Below, in pieces: positions 22,691 through 35,940 of a stretch of DNA of 64,000 nucleotides (positions are counted from its first letter, which is position 1; the number at the start of each line of letters is the position of its first letter). Source of the stretch: Eumeta japonica (taxonomy: Eukaryota; Arthropoda; Insecta; Lepidoptera; Psychidae); NCBI GenBank assembly GCA_005406025.1, contig BGZK01000083.1, forward strand, positions 248,001-312,000, given 5' to 3'. The translations under genes were made by a program, and so were the position numbers. The notes beneath the pieces were generated by a model. The model saw only the letters and a list, made by a program, of their open reading frames with translations, did not search any database and had not been told where the DNA came from.

Positions 22691-25280
22691 ACAGATCGCA
22701 GCGGGGACAAAGAATATTGCCTTTATGAAATCGGAAAAGTGTGGGATCTATTTTATAAAAGTTGATTGCAAAATTAAAGTTTGATATTTCTTTACAAGAT
22801 GTGGAAGTGCATAAGATATGCTAAACACTAAAAAAAAAAAGTTAGGGAGTTTAAAATGCAACGGAATTATAATCCACAAAATTGTTTGCTATTTCGTTTG
22901 CCCAAGGCTAAATATTATATAACCCAATGTTTTGTAATTTATTTCCTTTATAATCAGGAATTTAGGATATTAACTCTTTTTAGTTGTTTTTCAATGTATT
23001 TTACACTTCACTTTTATTCACACAAAAAAAAAAGACCAATAAATCAGTTTAGTACCATAATATCCATTGACATTCTAATATTCGTCATTTTCATGTAGGA
23101 GGTTTCGTGTTCGCATTTAGAACTGTGGAATAAAAATGTGCAAAAGTATATGTAGAATAAAAAATAATATATATTATATATACAGGAAAATCTCTAGTTA
23201 TCCGAGGTTTCCGATTAAATCCGCCACATATCGCTTTCGTGTCCGAACACATTTCGCTCACGCGTGTCCACCCGCAGCCCGCGGACGTGAATCATGGGCC
23301 CAGAATATTCAATCGGCCGCGTATTGTTTATTTTTTTTTCATTTTCGGTCGTCCCCACTTAATTAGTTATAATTAACAAGAAACAAATATTAATTTTTTT
23401 TTTATGTGACTAACCTAATGATATTTTTGGTTTTTTAATTACAAATCTACAAATTTGCTTTAATAAAAGAAACGACTTTATTGTCTGATACGAATTTTTT
23501 GTATCTTAAATCAAAAATGAGTGAACAGTTACATGACGAACTCAAAAGAGAATTATTGAAATATTTAGTTTAATATTCTGTAATATACTGAAATCTTCCA
23601 GTAATGGTTGGTGGTCATTAAAATTCGCGTATTATAACCTAAAACGCTGGACATTGTTTTCTCATAGAAATATTCGTCTCTTTGTAAATGACGTTAGACG
23701 GTCGGTTCTAATAGCCACGCTGCGTAAATGATTTGACTAAATAATACTATAATACGACGTAGTAATAATAAAAAAAAAAAACCTTGGACTATGGACTAAT
23801 GATGAACTAACATAGTAATGGCGTATTTAGCATGTTTGAATAAAATTAATATAAATCATTATTAGAAGCATTTTTGTCTTAATGCGGCTTATTATTTCGT
23901 ATCTTAATTTGGTAGAGCTCTACTGTGGCCAACTTGCTGCAGCACGAAAATGGACCGGCTCGGTGAGATAACACACTCTACGGACGTGAGCAGCTTCCAC
24001 TGTTGCATTTCGTCCAGTTATTGAGAATTCCGGTGGTCCACTCCCCTTTCCATCAGATATCCTACTCCGTCCTAAAAGGTAGCAACCGACTGTTGACTCC
24101 TCTGGTTATTGCAAGTTGATCACTTGCTCTCTGGATGGTTCTCGAGCTCGTTGGCCCTTTTGGCAAATCCTATAAACAAAGCAACAATTAAATAGCAAAT
24201 TATGCGTCAAAAAAGCAAATGCTATCATGTAGAATATACTTTAGGGAAAATAAAATCACGTCTTACTAGATTGAGGTATGAAAATCCATTGCTATTTTAA
24301 TTTTAAAAATTAAGCGAAACGTAATCATTAAAGTACTCTTCCACTATCACTTCCTTACACTAACTGAGCGGGTGTGTATATGAAAAAAAAAATTAAATCT
24401 CTCTCAACTTCACAGATAACACACTTGTATTTACATTAAAAAGATAGCAATCAATTCCTTTCGATCCAATATACAGTTGCATCTAAAAACAAATATCCAT
24501 GAATGAAATAAAAGCATTGTTCATCTTCCTAGTGTACGAGGGACCTAATTAAAATATTATTTGAAGGAGGATGGCAAGAAGGCTTCGCAATTGTTTACTA
24601 AATTCAATGACATTAGAGCGTCTGGTATTTAACTTAAATATATGTACTTAAAAACAAATTAAGCAAACGTAAGCTTCCCTTGTGACTTGAGCTTTTGGCT
24701 TTATGGTTTTTTTATATGAAGTGCTTATTAATTATTAGCATTCATCACTTTAGGTAATGTTTTTTCTCTATTTTATTTTAAGTGATCATAATACAATATT
24801 CTTATAAAGTTGTTTAAACTCATTAAAACGCAGAGAAGAAATTAATAAATTAATATCAATAAAAATAAAATCTCTATCAAATGTTGTTTCATTTAATCAT
24901 AAATAAAACAGTTATTTGTTATAAATAAATAATGTTTGCTATTTCATTTTATTATTAAATAATTTAATTAATTAATTGATGATTACAAAGTCGACATGAA
25001 TCTCAAAGTGAGATAACCGTTTACGAGTCTAAAATATTACAATATATAACGTTTAGAATAAACTTCTACGTTTAGGAACCTAAATAACAAAACACTTAAG
25101 AATTAAAAAAAAAATACGCTTAGAGTCGTGGACAAATAAGTCTATGAAGGATTACATGTTATAATCAATAATTATTTTTTGTACTTTATGTTGTTTGAAT
25201 TCTAGCCTCAATACGTACTGCAACCTTTTCCCAAAAATCGTTATTCTTAAGTCTTAAACACATACACGGTCATCCCTTTC
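22691..25280. other. AT-rich stretch with one GC-richer repeat-like segment
   Basis: 23930-24170 is GC-richer ('tggaccggctcggtgagata' and 'ggtggtccactcccctttcc') and reads like the body of an old dispersed repeat that I cannot name. The rest is AT-rich with no recognised element. Confidence 0.35.
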
Positions 25281-25289
25281 AGATTTTCT

Positions 25290-25480
25290 TGTAGAAGGGA
25301 AATGCTTTTTGCGCGAAGTGATACGTCTGCGTTTCGAGAGTGCACGCATGCGCCGCTCACCGCAGTGCATGTCCAGTGACCCTGGCGCCGGTCAGTCCTA
25401 GTGCCATTAGCAGTTGCAGTTAGCACGCCCCCCCCCTCGTCGCGCGTCGCCTTCGATCCGGGCCCGTTCGGCGTGGACGT
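25290..25480 (+). promoter_or_regulatory. CpG-rich patch with initiator-like TCAGT, candidate promoter
   Basis: A sharp GC rise includes 'gcatgcgccgctcaccgcag' (25347-25366) and 'ggcgccggtcagtccta' with the insect initiator consensus TCAGT at 25392-25396. A nine-C run follows near 25428. No convincing downstream core element is seen at the expected spacing. The 88-codon frame starting near 25401 has no recognisable domain. Confidence 0.25.
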
Positions 25481-26075
25481 TCTTTTTGCTTGTACACGCG
25501 AATCGGAATATGAATTAAAGTTTGCTTCGAACGGTGAAACGGAATTTCATGAGCGAATATATACGTGTCTAAGAAATTTGAAATGGAACCTAGGTTCTAG
25601 AATATTTTACATTCCTAAAGCGCATTACGCTAGAGGTTGTGTTCTAATACCTCGTTCTCGAAGGTAGCACATGGGTTACAGTTTTATATATACATATATA
25701 TGCAAACAGCAAGTACATATAAATATTACAAAACGTTCGCTCAAAACGGCTCAAAACGTAGAGCTTCGATAATTGTAGAACTATAATCAATAGAAGCAGC
25801 CGAGTTATTGCCTTTGGAAAAATATTCTCGAAATTTCCAATAACAATTATTTGAAATATTATACAGTATGATACGTTCGAGTTAGTTTTGTTAGAACTAG
25901 TCGCTTCACCATAGTGTCATACTCTAGATATTTGATTTGACAAACACTTCAGAAAATTTAGATATATATCATACACACACACTGAAGTTATATATATTTG
26001 ATGGTGGTGATGGTGATATGCCATTTGACGCTTAGGCATCACATTCTAGTTTTATGATTAAAATGATTTGATTTT
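25481..26075. other. AT-rich stretch, nothing recognised
   Basis: Only short TA and CA runs near 25685-25700 and 25972-25982. Confidence 0.35.
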
Positions 26076-26094
26076 TATTTTCATGATGTGGTAA

Positions 26095-26300
26095 TCTGTA
26101 ACTGACTTCAAAAAAAAGGAAGAGGTTCTATGTTTGTCTGTATGTAATTTTTTATTTATCTTCAGCAAATTGTCTACCGATTTCGAAAATCCTGCTGCTG
26201 AGCTGTTGATGGAAGCCACAGCATTGCTTAACGTAGGACTCAGAGGATAATATTGCGATTTGTCGCCAGAAACTACTCTTCAATGACTATTCTAAAAACC
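26095..26300 (+). mobile_element. Dispersed lepidopteran repeat fragment
   Basis: 'tgacttcaaaaaaaaggaag' (26102-26121) followed by 'aggttct' and, 50 bp later, 'ctaccgatttcgaaaatcct' (26174-26193) matches a repeat class I know from Lepidoptera (actgacttcaaaaaaggaggaggttct ... accgatttcga). It is a fragment without coding capacity. Confidence 0.5.
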
Positions 26301-26749
26301 TAATATGCACCGAATTAAAATTGATTACTTATCAATCTACCTACATATTTTCATTTATTTATATAATTCCAACGTGACAATCGTAGCAGGAACACATCAA
26401 AACTTTTAGCGACAACAGTAGAAAACATAGTGAATTAATTTAATATAAAAGTGAATAAAAATGTAATATGTATGGATTATAGAACTATTATATTATAAAG
26501 AATAAGTATAATTTATGTAATTTATTTAAAAAATTATTTGGTAGTTGCACTCCGACTGAGAATGTAAAGACCCTGCGTGACTGCCAGTGGACACTAAATT
26601 CGGGCTTTGAACTGCTTTTCCACTTGCTCCGTACAAAAAAAAGGGAGGTGCCTGGTCGATTTTATTGACCACGGCCTAATCCACATGTAAAATAGATAAA
26701 TGAATTATAAAGTTATTATTACTCGATAACTAAAAAATATGAAATAAGT

Positions 26750-27066
26750 TAATTTTTTCAAGAAAAGATATGTAAATCGGCATCAAAAACCTATTGAAAT
26801 AATTTTTTTAACAGACTTTGGGAACAGCTAGTCAGTTGTTTTTTAAAGTTGGTTCCAGCTAAAGATAAATCAGACATAGTTGTTTTACTTCTAGGATCTC
26901 TTTTTGACTCAAAATTTAATGTTTAATATTCATGTTAATATATGTTATTTTGCCGCTTTAGCTGGAACCGGCTCCAAAAACAACTAATTAGTCTTTTTGA
27001 AGGTTGTTAAAAAATACTTAAATACTTATTGACGTAATTTTCATATTTTTCTTGAAAAATTTGTTT
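26750..27066. mobile_element. MITE-like element with long imperfect terminal inverted repeats
   Basis: The left arm (about 26750-26865) and right arm (about 26955-27066) are imperfect reverse complements over about 110 bp. The inner ends include a perfect 14-bp match (GGTTCCAGCTAAAG at 26851-26864 versus 26956-26969). The outer ends share TTTTTTCAAGAAAA-like sequence. About 90 bp separates the arms and there is no transposase. Target-site duplications are not clear. It fits a decayed MITE. Confidence 0.65.
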
Positions 27067-27289
27067 TTATGTCCTAAGTCAGGGAATTGTAGATCATACT
27101 ATTTTTTTTTGTTACTTTCCTTTTATTAGAAAATTCAAAACAACTCATCGCAATAGCGATATTCACCTTAACTATAAATACACGCACGCACATAATCGAT
27201 CTAACGAGACACACAAACGCAAACAGCGACCATGCCCTAACTCAACTTCATACGTGTAACATCAAAACTCGTCCAAAGCTAACGGCCTT

Positions 27290-27670
27290 TGAGAAGCACA
27301 CGACCCTCTTGCATTTTGTAACACAAACACACACACGTACACACACGCATGCGTCCGCATCGTAGGCCCTAAGCCAATCGCGGGGCGGCACTAAAACCGA
27401 CAAAAAAGATTGCACTTACAATTCAGAAAGACCTACCTCAAACGCTGTCAAACTGCTCCGGCGAAACCTGATTTCACTCGAACGGGCATCGAACCCCGGC
27501 CGGGCCTTTTTTTCCTCCGGCCGGCGGCCGCGCGGCGCCCGCTCAACCTATAAGATGTAATAACTCGATATAAATATAATAACCGACTCGGGAACTGGTT
27601 CCACGGCTCCGCTTGTGACGTGTCTGCGGAAGCTCGTCAGGGGTGGCTGTTCCATCATTTCGATGCATTT
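27290..27670. promoter_or_regulatory. CpG-rich patch with very GC-rich core
   Basis: An AC run (27322-27348) precedes a GC-rich zone. Its core at 27497-27541 holds CCGGCCGGG and CCGGCCGGCGGCCGCG, which can fold on themselves. It resembles other CpG patches in this window and may be a promoter or enhancer. No exon can be defined. Confidence 0.3.
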
Positions 27671-30600
27671 TTTTTGAAGTGAAAACTCCTTAGGCGCGTT
27701 GGGCATTTTTGAAATGGGAAAAAAACCTTTGAACTCGCGGCACCGTTACCGTCACCGTAACCGACACCTCTGTATATAAGATATAACTATTTCTATTCTT
27801 ATCTGTATTGTTGTGAATCAAATGAAACAATTGAATGGTTTGAAAATATTTTCCGACTATTCAAAAAATACACATGTAATTGTTCAAGTTTTCACTTCTG
27901 TCGAGTGCCACTGTTCTTTTTTTAATAAACAATCTATATCAAGTCCGAATTCCGAAAACACAGATAGCGAAGTGACAAATTTTGTAACTATTTGAATTGC
28001 AATTCTGTCGAGAGACGTTGAAAGGAACGAATTGGCAGAACTGTCTATCCAAATTTTTTTTGTAGACTTAGAATATAATGTTAATTTGACATCGTGTTGT
28101 GTATTGTTTGAGCTTGCTCTGTAAAAATTAATGGCATTGGATAACGGTTCAATGCACGCGTTCTGTGACAGCGGAACCCGTTGATCCGATTGATTCACTC
28201 TTTGTATCGACAAAATAAAAGTCCGCCACAGAATATTAGCTTTGGATCGCGCTTAAGGATTTCTTTCACCTGTCTAGTAAGACTACAAAAATTTCTGAAT
28301 CGCGTAGCGCTGATTTTGTTAACATAAAAGCAAATGTAGACTTTTTAGAACTTGTAGAAAAATAATTCAAGTCACTACATATTCATAACTTACCGATTTT
28401 TCTCAGCTGTGCTTTTATATCAGCTCATTAATGATGTTTCCGAGATCTATACCAAAATACTTGCTGATAAATTCGACAGAGGTTTTTATTTTGTAAGGTA
28501 CGCAAAAAAATTGTAACATGTGTCACAGGACAGCCGCAATTATAAGTGCAATTGACAAGTAACGTATTCACATAAAAGAAGTCGGAAAGGTGTGAGCCGG
28601 ATACATGCTAACAATATTTATTGTGAAGGGAGAAACAATAATTTCAAAAATAAATAAGTATATTTATTGCATGTCGGTAAAGAGACAAAACGTGATCAAC
28701 AATGTTTTAATGCACAAGATAAGTGGAAGTGATATCTTTTTTAAATATGTTCAACGGACATTTTAAATATTCATCGAATTCACGTTTTTTTATTTTATAA
28801 GTCACTGAATATAAATATTATTGCCTTGACGTCCTGTTTAGTACGTCAGTTCTATTCTTGCACCGTGGGTCAGTATTACCGATAGCTGTCGCAATTTTAA
28901 TCTTAAAGCTCATATGAAGTCATCAGTAACTGTAGCTATGGCATATTTTATCTAATCGTAATCCTTCCAAATTTTAATCTTAAAACTAATGTCTCACCTC
29001 GACTCGCATATTTGAATACCAACAATGTTGCTAAACGACTAACAACTGCTAGTGTATTAACTTTTTTTTATGTCACTATTAATTGTAACGGTTCCGAATA
29101 TAAACATTAAAATTATAGCTCAGAAATTTTCAACTGCAGCGGTATCAAAGAGAATTTTGATATGTTGGCTTTTTAAAACCAGGGTTGTGATACGCGGTCA
29201 CAGCGTCCCAATATTTTCATTTTCCATGATTAATGCAGAAATCGAATAATATATGTTCAAAAGTTGTCTAATACAAATACAAATCCAATAACTTTGAAAC
29301 ATTTTTGTCATTTCATTTCTGATTTAAAAAAAGAAAGTTCAAAGAGAATCTTAATTAATTGTTAAAAGCATTGTTAAAATATTGAATTATAGATTGTGCA
29401 TTACGTTAGACTGACTGTATTTTTAATAAGTATTATAGCAAATAACAACAATAGCGAATAAGTAAGAAAAATATTAGTGTGCCGTGTAAATACTCGAAAC
29501 AATTCCGAGTTTAAAAACAATATTTTATTTCTTTATATATATTTATTACTAATTATGCAACAAATGTTGATTAAATAAAATAAAGTACGTATACTTACAC
29601 CGGAGGCCAATGCTATAAACAAAAGTATTTTTTTACATTATTATATAACACGATTGACAACCCTAACTGTTATCTGCCCACTACTGTTTTAGTGTGGTGA
29701 ATCCATTTTGTCTTGCCATAGATAAACTCGATCTCGACGAATAGCAGCCATCTTGCATTCATTACTTAATGGATTTATTATATTTTTTATCAGTTCAGCG
29801 TTAATATTTAGAAATATTGCTCTACATGTTCGCATTGAAGTTTGTTATTCGATTATAAATATCAGCTTCTAACAAGCGATAGTATCTGATGCTTGGAGTA
29901 ATATGATCTTCATTTTGTGCTTCAGACAGCTAATGGTGTGGATTTGATATCTTCTAATTACAGCGTTATTATAATTCCACGAATGACGGAGTAGTTATGT
30001 GAGACCTACGAGTTGCAGGTCTTCAATTTTATGATTTCAAATAGGAGAAATTCTACTTATTAACCGATAATGGTGTAGCTTTGCATGAATGACTTGCCTT
30101 ATTTTTTAAACACTTTTATATTAGGTATTCATTTTTTTTCTAAACTTTATTGGTCTAATTAACATGATTTTACTCATTTCAAAATATTTTCCCTATCAAA
30201 GCATAGATTGTTTTCTGTGAATACCAAATTAGTTTTGCGAAAAAATTAGAAGGAGAAGAGAAAATGAAAGGAGTGGAATTTATTTTTTTCAGGCACATCT
30301 TCGTTGTAAATTGTACACTTCTCATGTTATTTTTTTTATCTCTGTTCTTCTGTTCTGTTCTTCCGGCAGTTTCATCAGTTAAGTGTCCCCTTCCCCGTAT
30401 GTAGTACGTCTCATTGGTTACGGGAGCATGTGACAGCATCATCGTAGTACGGACTCATAGTACGCATAAGATGACCTTTCTGAAAAACTTGTATCATGAT
30501 CTAAATTCAGGACTTAACCATAGATAATAGTCAATTCAGCGTGTACTTCTTACCTGTTTCTAGAAGCTTCTGCGAAGTGTCAGAAAATGAACAACCTGAT

Positions 30601-33600
30601 CATTGGATTTATGAATTTAGTAGAAATAAAGAGGAATTATTATCTTTCTGCTATTTTTCACCTACATGAGGACCATCCTGATGTAAAAGTTGAGGAAATT
30701 TCCTGCAATAGGCGATAATTTTTTGCTTTCCTTTTGGATGACAGCTGCTCGGTTAGAGTCGTGGTGATTCTTAGAGTTCTTGAAATAATTATGAACGCCA
30801 CCTAGTACATGTACGCAACAAACTTGGGAAGAAAATGAATAAGAACATGAGAAATTAGTAATATCAGAGATAAATAATAGAATAAAGATTACCAAAAGAA
30901 ATTATATATTGTTTATTTTTACAGTACAATTTTGTGAGCTAGAAAAATAAGTTGATCTCAACCGGTTGGATGACCTATTCTTAGTTGAGAATTACACAAC
31001 GGGGATGAAATTCCCCGCACCTTAATTAATGGGTGAACTATCGCAATACTCCAGAACTCTCTCGTCAAATGTGCAGTTTATGTCGTAGATATTTGTAAAT
31101 CAGATTTGGCGCCTAAAGTTTATACATTGAAAGTTAAAGTTTAAACCGATCCTTAAATACAAAACGAAAAGGATTATAAAATAGTCAATTGCCTTTTATA
31201 GCAAAATTGTAAGTCATCGTTACACTCCCTTACCAAATTTTAGCTGACTTATCTGAAAGTACCCGGGCAATCGAGCTTTGCTCGGCCTCCTTCGAATTAG
31301 CCGTGGGAATGTGAGAACTTTCCAGGGGAAAAGTTGCTTGTGCTCATTTCCAACGTTAAGTATTTAAATTATTGTTACTTACTTATTTTAATAGGTATAG
31401 TTGTTATCTGTATTTAAAAAATCATGTAATGCCATTCGTCGATGACAAACGTGGACACCACATAATACTTATTTAAATTTAGTTAAGAAACAAATAAAAT
31501 TGAATATTGCCATTTAGAGTATATTGTTGTAATAATTTAAATTTCTTCGAAACAAATTAGTGACGAAGAGATAGCTTTACTAATGTAGGTGGCTACCAAA
31601 AAACTGCAATACTTACCTCGATTGTAGAAAAGTCGCCCATTTTTAAAATTACATTTTTATTCATGGTAATTTAAATATTTGCTGTAAATAAAAAAGTTAA
31701 TAAAAAAGGCTAAATTAATGAATTTTTTCCATAAGCGATCGTGTTGGCAAATTTCACACATCGATCTTCGGAAGGTTTTCTATAGCATTTTGATGTTTCT
31801 TTTTTTTTTGTTTCTATCACATTAAATTATTTTTTGAGTTCACATTATTAATTTTCATTACATTATCTGTACAATGGTATACAAATATTTCCTTTTTCAT
31901 ATACTAACAACGGTACAGTTATGAAATATTTGCTTGCAAGAAGCGAAAAAAATTTTTCGATCTTAAAACATTCGTTAATGCTTCATATTAGTCATTCGAA
32001 ATTGTTTACTTTTCCAAAGAAGACATCTGTATAAATAAACTTGAATAGCAAAACTGTCAGAATGCAAATTATTTTCAAAATCGTTTTAACTATTTTCTAG
32101 ATAATGATGTATAAGTTTATACATATAACAGAATCGCTCATTTAAAACAATAAGATATATAGTGGTCTTTGGACGTAATATTTACGCATAAAGAACAACC
32201 CGTTCTTTCGATCTATTAAGGTCATACAATTACATAATACATTAATTAATTATATCAAATTTCAATAATTCTTCTAGAAGTAATAAATTAAATTACTAGG
32301 AAAATGGTATTTTTCTAAAGATTTCTTCTATATATAAAAAAGATCAAAGATTTTTGTCTAAAAAGAGGGATATTTTTCTTTTCAAAGACGAACGACATCG
32401 CACATTTATTGAGAGAAATCCAATATTTTCTAGTGCACATTTTTCTTTATTTTATCGCTGCTGTATATAAAATGTTTTCATCCTTTCTGTACACGTTCCC
32501 TTTTAAGCTTATCATTATTCTGATTCAATACGATTCCGATACAGATTCAATTCACCTTCGGATACGTTTTTCGTATTAAGGGGTAGAGGCACAACGAAGC
32601 AGAAACGACATGCTTTCGTATTCGTGTGAGCGCGTCACGAATTAGCTTCCGGCAAAGGTAACTCATTACTTAGCGTAATACACGCACCCACGACATAATC
32701 TGTATCATAGTTAAAATGGCTCTATTTGCTCTTTATTTACTCACTCGATAAAATGGCATAAGTTCAACGAATCCGAAGAGAATAATAGAGTAGTTGTGAC
32801 AATGAAATGCTCGAATCAAGTTTCTTTTTTAAAACAATAAAATATTTAGTGACAGTAGAGAAAAAGTTGTTGGTGTGATTTCAACTCGAACATTCTGTTG
32901 CGATGAGACGAACGCATACTGACACACATCGTTTCCAAATCGCCTTCACTAAGACTTCATTTCTATGACGTTACAGTTTTAGCACAATAGTGCAACTGGT
33001 ACGGCTGTGGCTGTCCGCTTATGTGTTACAATGTTTGTTAACCTTTATAAGAGAGACGTAACCAAATAGAGCCCTTTGAGAGAGGTAAGCGCCTATTAAA
33101 GTCGTAACCGATGAAAAACAGGTCGTTTAAAAATAACCAGCCGTTTATTATTCTTCATCGAATTTAGTCAGTGACTTCTAAATATTATTTAATTCAATAA
33201 GGCTAGATAGTTTTTGTAGAATAGGGTACTTTATTATTGAAGCGAATCTTTGATTGATTAAGTTGGGTCACCTACGTTCAGATTCAACAGCGCTTATAAA
33301 TCAGTTAACTGGAGACCTTAGTTTGACCCAAGTGTTTTTAAAGAAGGTATAACAGAATATTGTTGATGTTGTTGATTTTAGTCACATCATTACTGAGACA
33401 CACGCTAACATTTCATACCGATAACATGTGCACATCTTTGAAACCAAGCTTTGATAAAAAGCTGTCATTTAGATGACGGAAGATGACCTTAAAAAACATT
33501 TTCACTTTTCATTTGACACAATTTTCCGTTTAAGCTTCCAAAAAATTAACCTTCCGAGTCGAAAATTTGGATTTTCGGACACCACATTTATGCACGAGTA

Positions 33601-33800
33601 ACTAACTGCTTACTTGTTTACTCACGTAAAGTTTCAGCCATCACCGTATAGCAGTTATATACGTATAGTCTGTGCGAAATAATTACTAAAAAAAATCTAG
33701 ATAAAGGCAAGTTTCAGAAAAGGAATATAAACTAAAAGACTAGTACGGTTCATTAAAAGCGCGTTTCGAACATCAAACACCACAATAATGAGATCAATTT
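27671..33800. other. Long AT-rich stretch without recognised gene
   Basis: Six kilobases with no coding-like frame. A run of hexamers 'gttaccgtcaccgtaaccg' lies at 27744-27762. GCAGCCATCTTGC (29744-29756) repeats the GCCAT motif. A short GC-richer segment at 31255-31335 ('cgagctttgctcggcctcc') could be an old repeat. Frames at 27884-28213, 30179-30442 and 30662-30895 show no family features. Confidence 0.4.
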
Positions 33801-33894
33801 TACATCGTATTAGTTAAATATATCATTATTTGTACGAAAAGATGAATATTCTGCTGCGGGAGATACGAACCAAAAAGAAAACTTATCAACCGAA

Positions 33895-34380
33895 AAGAAG
33901 AAACGTAGCGAATGGACCACCCCACCCTTTCCAATACCCCGCCAGCGCCACCGCCCTCCCCCCGGACCGCCAAGATGTCTATATTGAGGACACTCGACCT
34001 CTTTTATGCGCCGGATCAAACTGCGGCACGACGTAGTTATACTGCGCCGAAGCTTGCGACCACCGAAAAAAATCTAGCATTTGCATACTTACTGTTCATC
34101 GCCACAGTTCTCCCTTAGAAATAAACAGCCTTAATTCGAGCTGAAGATTCATATTAGCTGTGTTGGGTTTTAATTTCGCAGTACTGAGACATGCCTTCCC
34201 ATAATATTCTTCTTTCGCATCTGAAGGGCTTGGATTTTCAGCCGTCCAAGCTTGTAGAGTAAGGGGCCGCCAACGGCCGTCGTCACCAATGTGGTGACAA
34301 GGGCCAGAACCGGTGACTTGATGTTGACTTCGAGGCGCGGAGACGTTGCTTCGATTTGATTTAAATTGAAAACTCATTGA
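33895..34380. other. C-rich/GC-richer stretch, possible old repeat or regulatory DNA
   Basis: 33910-33975 is strongly C-rich. 34150-34370 is GC-richer with 'ggccgccaacggccgtcg' (34264-34281). Overlapping frames on both strands have no recognisable domain. Confidence 0.25.
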
Positions 34381-35140
34381 TCGACTCGCTAATGGTCAAG
34401 ATCAATCCATCAATCAATCAAATTTGTAATAGTTTGAATTCTTTGTTTTTAGTTATTTTCTTTTATTTAATTTAATTCATTAATATAAGTTTAATAAATA
34501 ATGAGCCAGTTTTGAAGGTCGACGTGGCACTTCTTCGTACCCAACAATGTTCGAGCGTGTGTCAGTCACTGGCCTTTGTTCTGTGCGCGCGGACACATTT
34601 TTTCGACGAGATCTTTGACCGTCTGGAGGGAGGAGTACACCTCGAGTTATGCAAAAGACGACGCTCGAACGGATGCGGTAATTCGTGACCATTAAATCTG
34701 ACCGTGCTCGCAATACGAGTATAATCGGCCGCATCGTTAGACTTGAGATATCAAAATAACTTTGCAATAACTTTAAGGGCTAGTAAATAAATTTTACTTT
34801 AGAAGAAACAGTACCTCCTGTTAAAATCATTGAATATGATTGAGTATTTTAAATGCCTAATATACGTTGAAATACTTAACTTTTTCTTTATAACAAAAAT
34901 TAACGGTTTTTTTCTACAACAAACCTCAAATATTTACTACATTTCTGTAAGTGTCAGTCAGCGCGTACACAATCTCTCTTTCAATATACAACATACAGAA
35001 GCAACGGATGTTATTTCTTATTGGGCGGGGGTGATCCCTTTTATTATATTAAGCCACAAATTTCTTTGTCTAATTCATTGCTTAGACTCTGTCTTAGAAA
35101 TGACGGTTAAAAAATCTTCATTATAACAATTCTAATGAAA
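34381..35140. other. Stretch without recognised gene
   Basis: It includes a GC-richer part at 34510-34740 with a 95-codon minus frame that lacks recognisable motifs. The rest is AT-rich. Confidence 0.3.
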
Positions 35141-35149
35141 CACGAACAC

Positions 35150-35192
35150 GAATGAAACAGCTATTAAAATGTTTTTAATAGCTGTTTCATTC
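35150..35192. repeat. Perfect 20-bp hairpin with 3-nt loop
   Basis: Arm GAATGAAACAGCTATTAAAA (35150-35169) is exactly complementary to 35173-35192, with TGT between. The pairing stops abruptly outside the arms. It has no poly-T termination context typical of bacteria and the loop is too short for a normal pre-miRNA. Confidence 0.9.
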
Positions 35193-35685
35193 CTGTAACC
35201 TACAGTAGCCAGTAGGCTTAGTAATAATAATAGTAGGATAGTAACTATCAACAGTATAATGACCTTAAACTTTAGCCGCAATAATACCTAGATTTGTGGT
35301 TGACAAATTTCGCTGCAGTACATTAGGCTTGGTAACACGGTCGTAATGCAGTCTACTAACTTACTGTGACAGTTAAGATAATTCCCTCAAAAAAGCGACT
35401 ATGCTAACAATGAATTCTACTGATCTATTTTTAATTACCTCTAATTTTTTTATTGTTTTCAATACTATATTTCCTTTTTTTGATCGAGCTCTTCCCTATT
35501 CTATAACTAAAAATGAGATGCAAACAGTATTTATTCAAGTTTTCTTCTATCAAAAATACTATATTAGCAAGAATAGTTACATTTTATTACCAGCAAAACT
35601 GATACTTTTCCATTTCCATTTCATAAGCTACTAGTCCTGTGTGAAAACTTGAAAAGAGACTGCTATAAAAAAATACCACATCCAC
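35193..35685. other. AT-rich stretch, nothing recognised
   Basis: The 77-codon frame at 35401-35634 is AT-driven and has no family features. Confidence 0.35.
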
Positions 35686-35689
35686 GAGC

Positions 35690-35940
35690 CGTATTCCCTT
35701 CATTCACGCATCGGCGTCGCCCTCCCCGCGCGCGCCGCACTTTTATAGGTCGTCCCGTCGTCCACCAACGATAGCCCCCTTAAGGCTATCGATCCGATAT
35801 CTACGGATACCCTAAAGTTTCAGTCTTTGTGTTCTCCGCTCTGGGCTACGTTTCTCTAGCTATAGTTTGATGACGGCCGCTATGCGCTTTGTTATAATTC
35901 ATATCCTATGGCTCCGGTCGTATCACTGAATACTGTCTTA
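35690..35940. promoter_or_regulatory. CpG-rich patch with paired 'ggctatcgat'-like sites
   Basis: 'cctccccgcgcgcgccgcac' (35721-35740), then GATAGCC / GGCTATC as a short inverted pair (35770-35792) and ATCGAT/GATATC sites. The block has balanced, non-repetitive base composition unlike the AT-rich flanks, which is how constrained regulatory DNA often looks. Conservation cannot be judged here. Confidence 0.25.

Noticed and set aside
22285..22710. 141-codon minus-strand frame, with 92- and 103-codon frames overlapping
   Set aside because: Composition (R, F, K or P runs) mirrors a purine-rich and GC-rich segment. Three frames are open at once, which points to base composition rather than coding.
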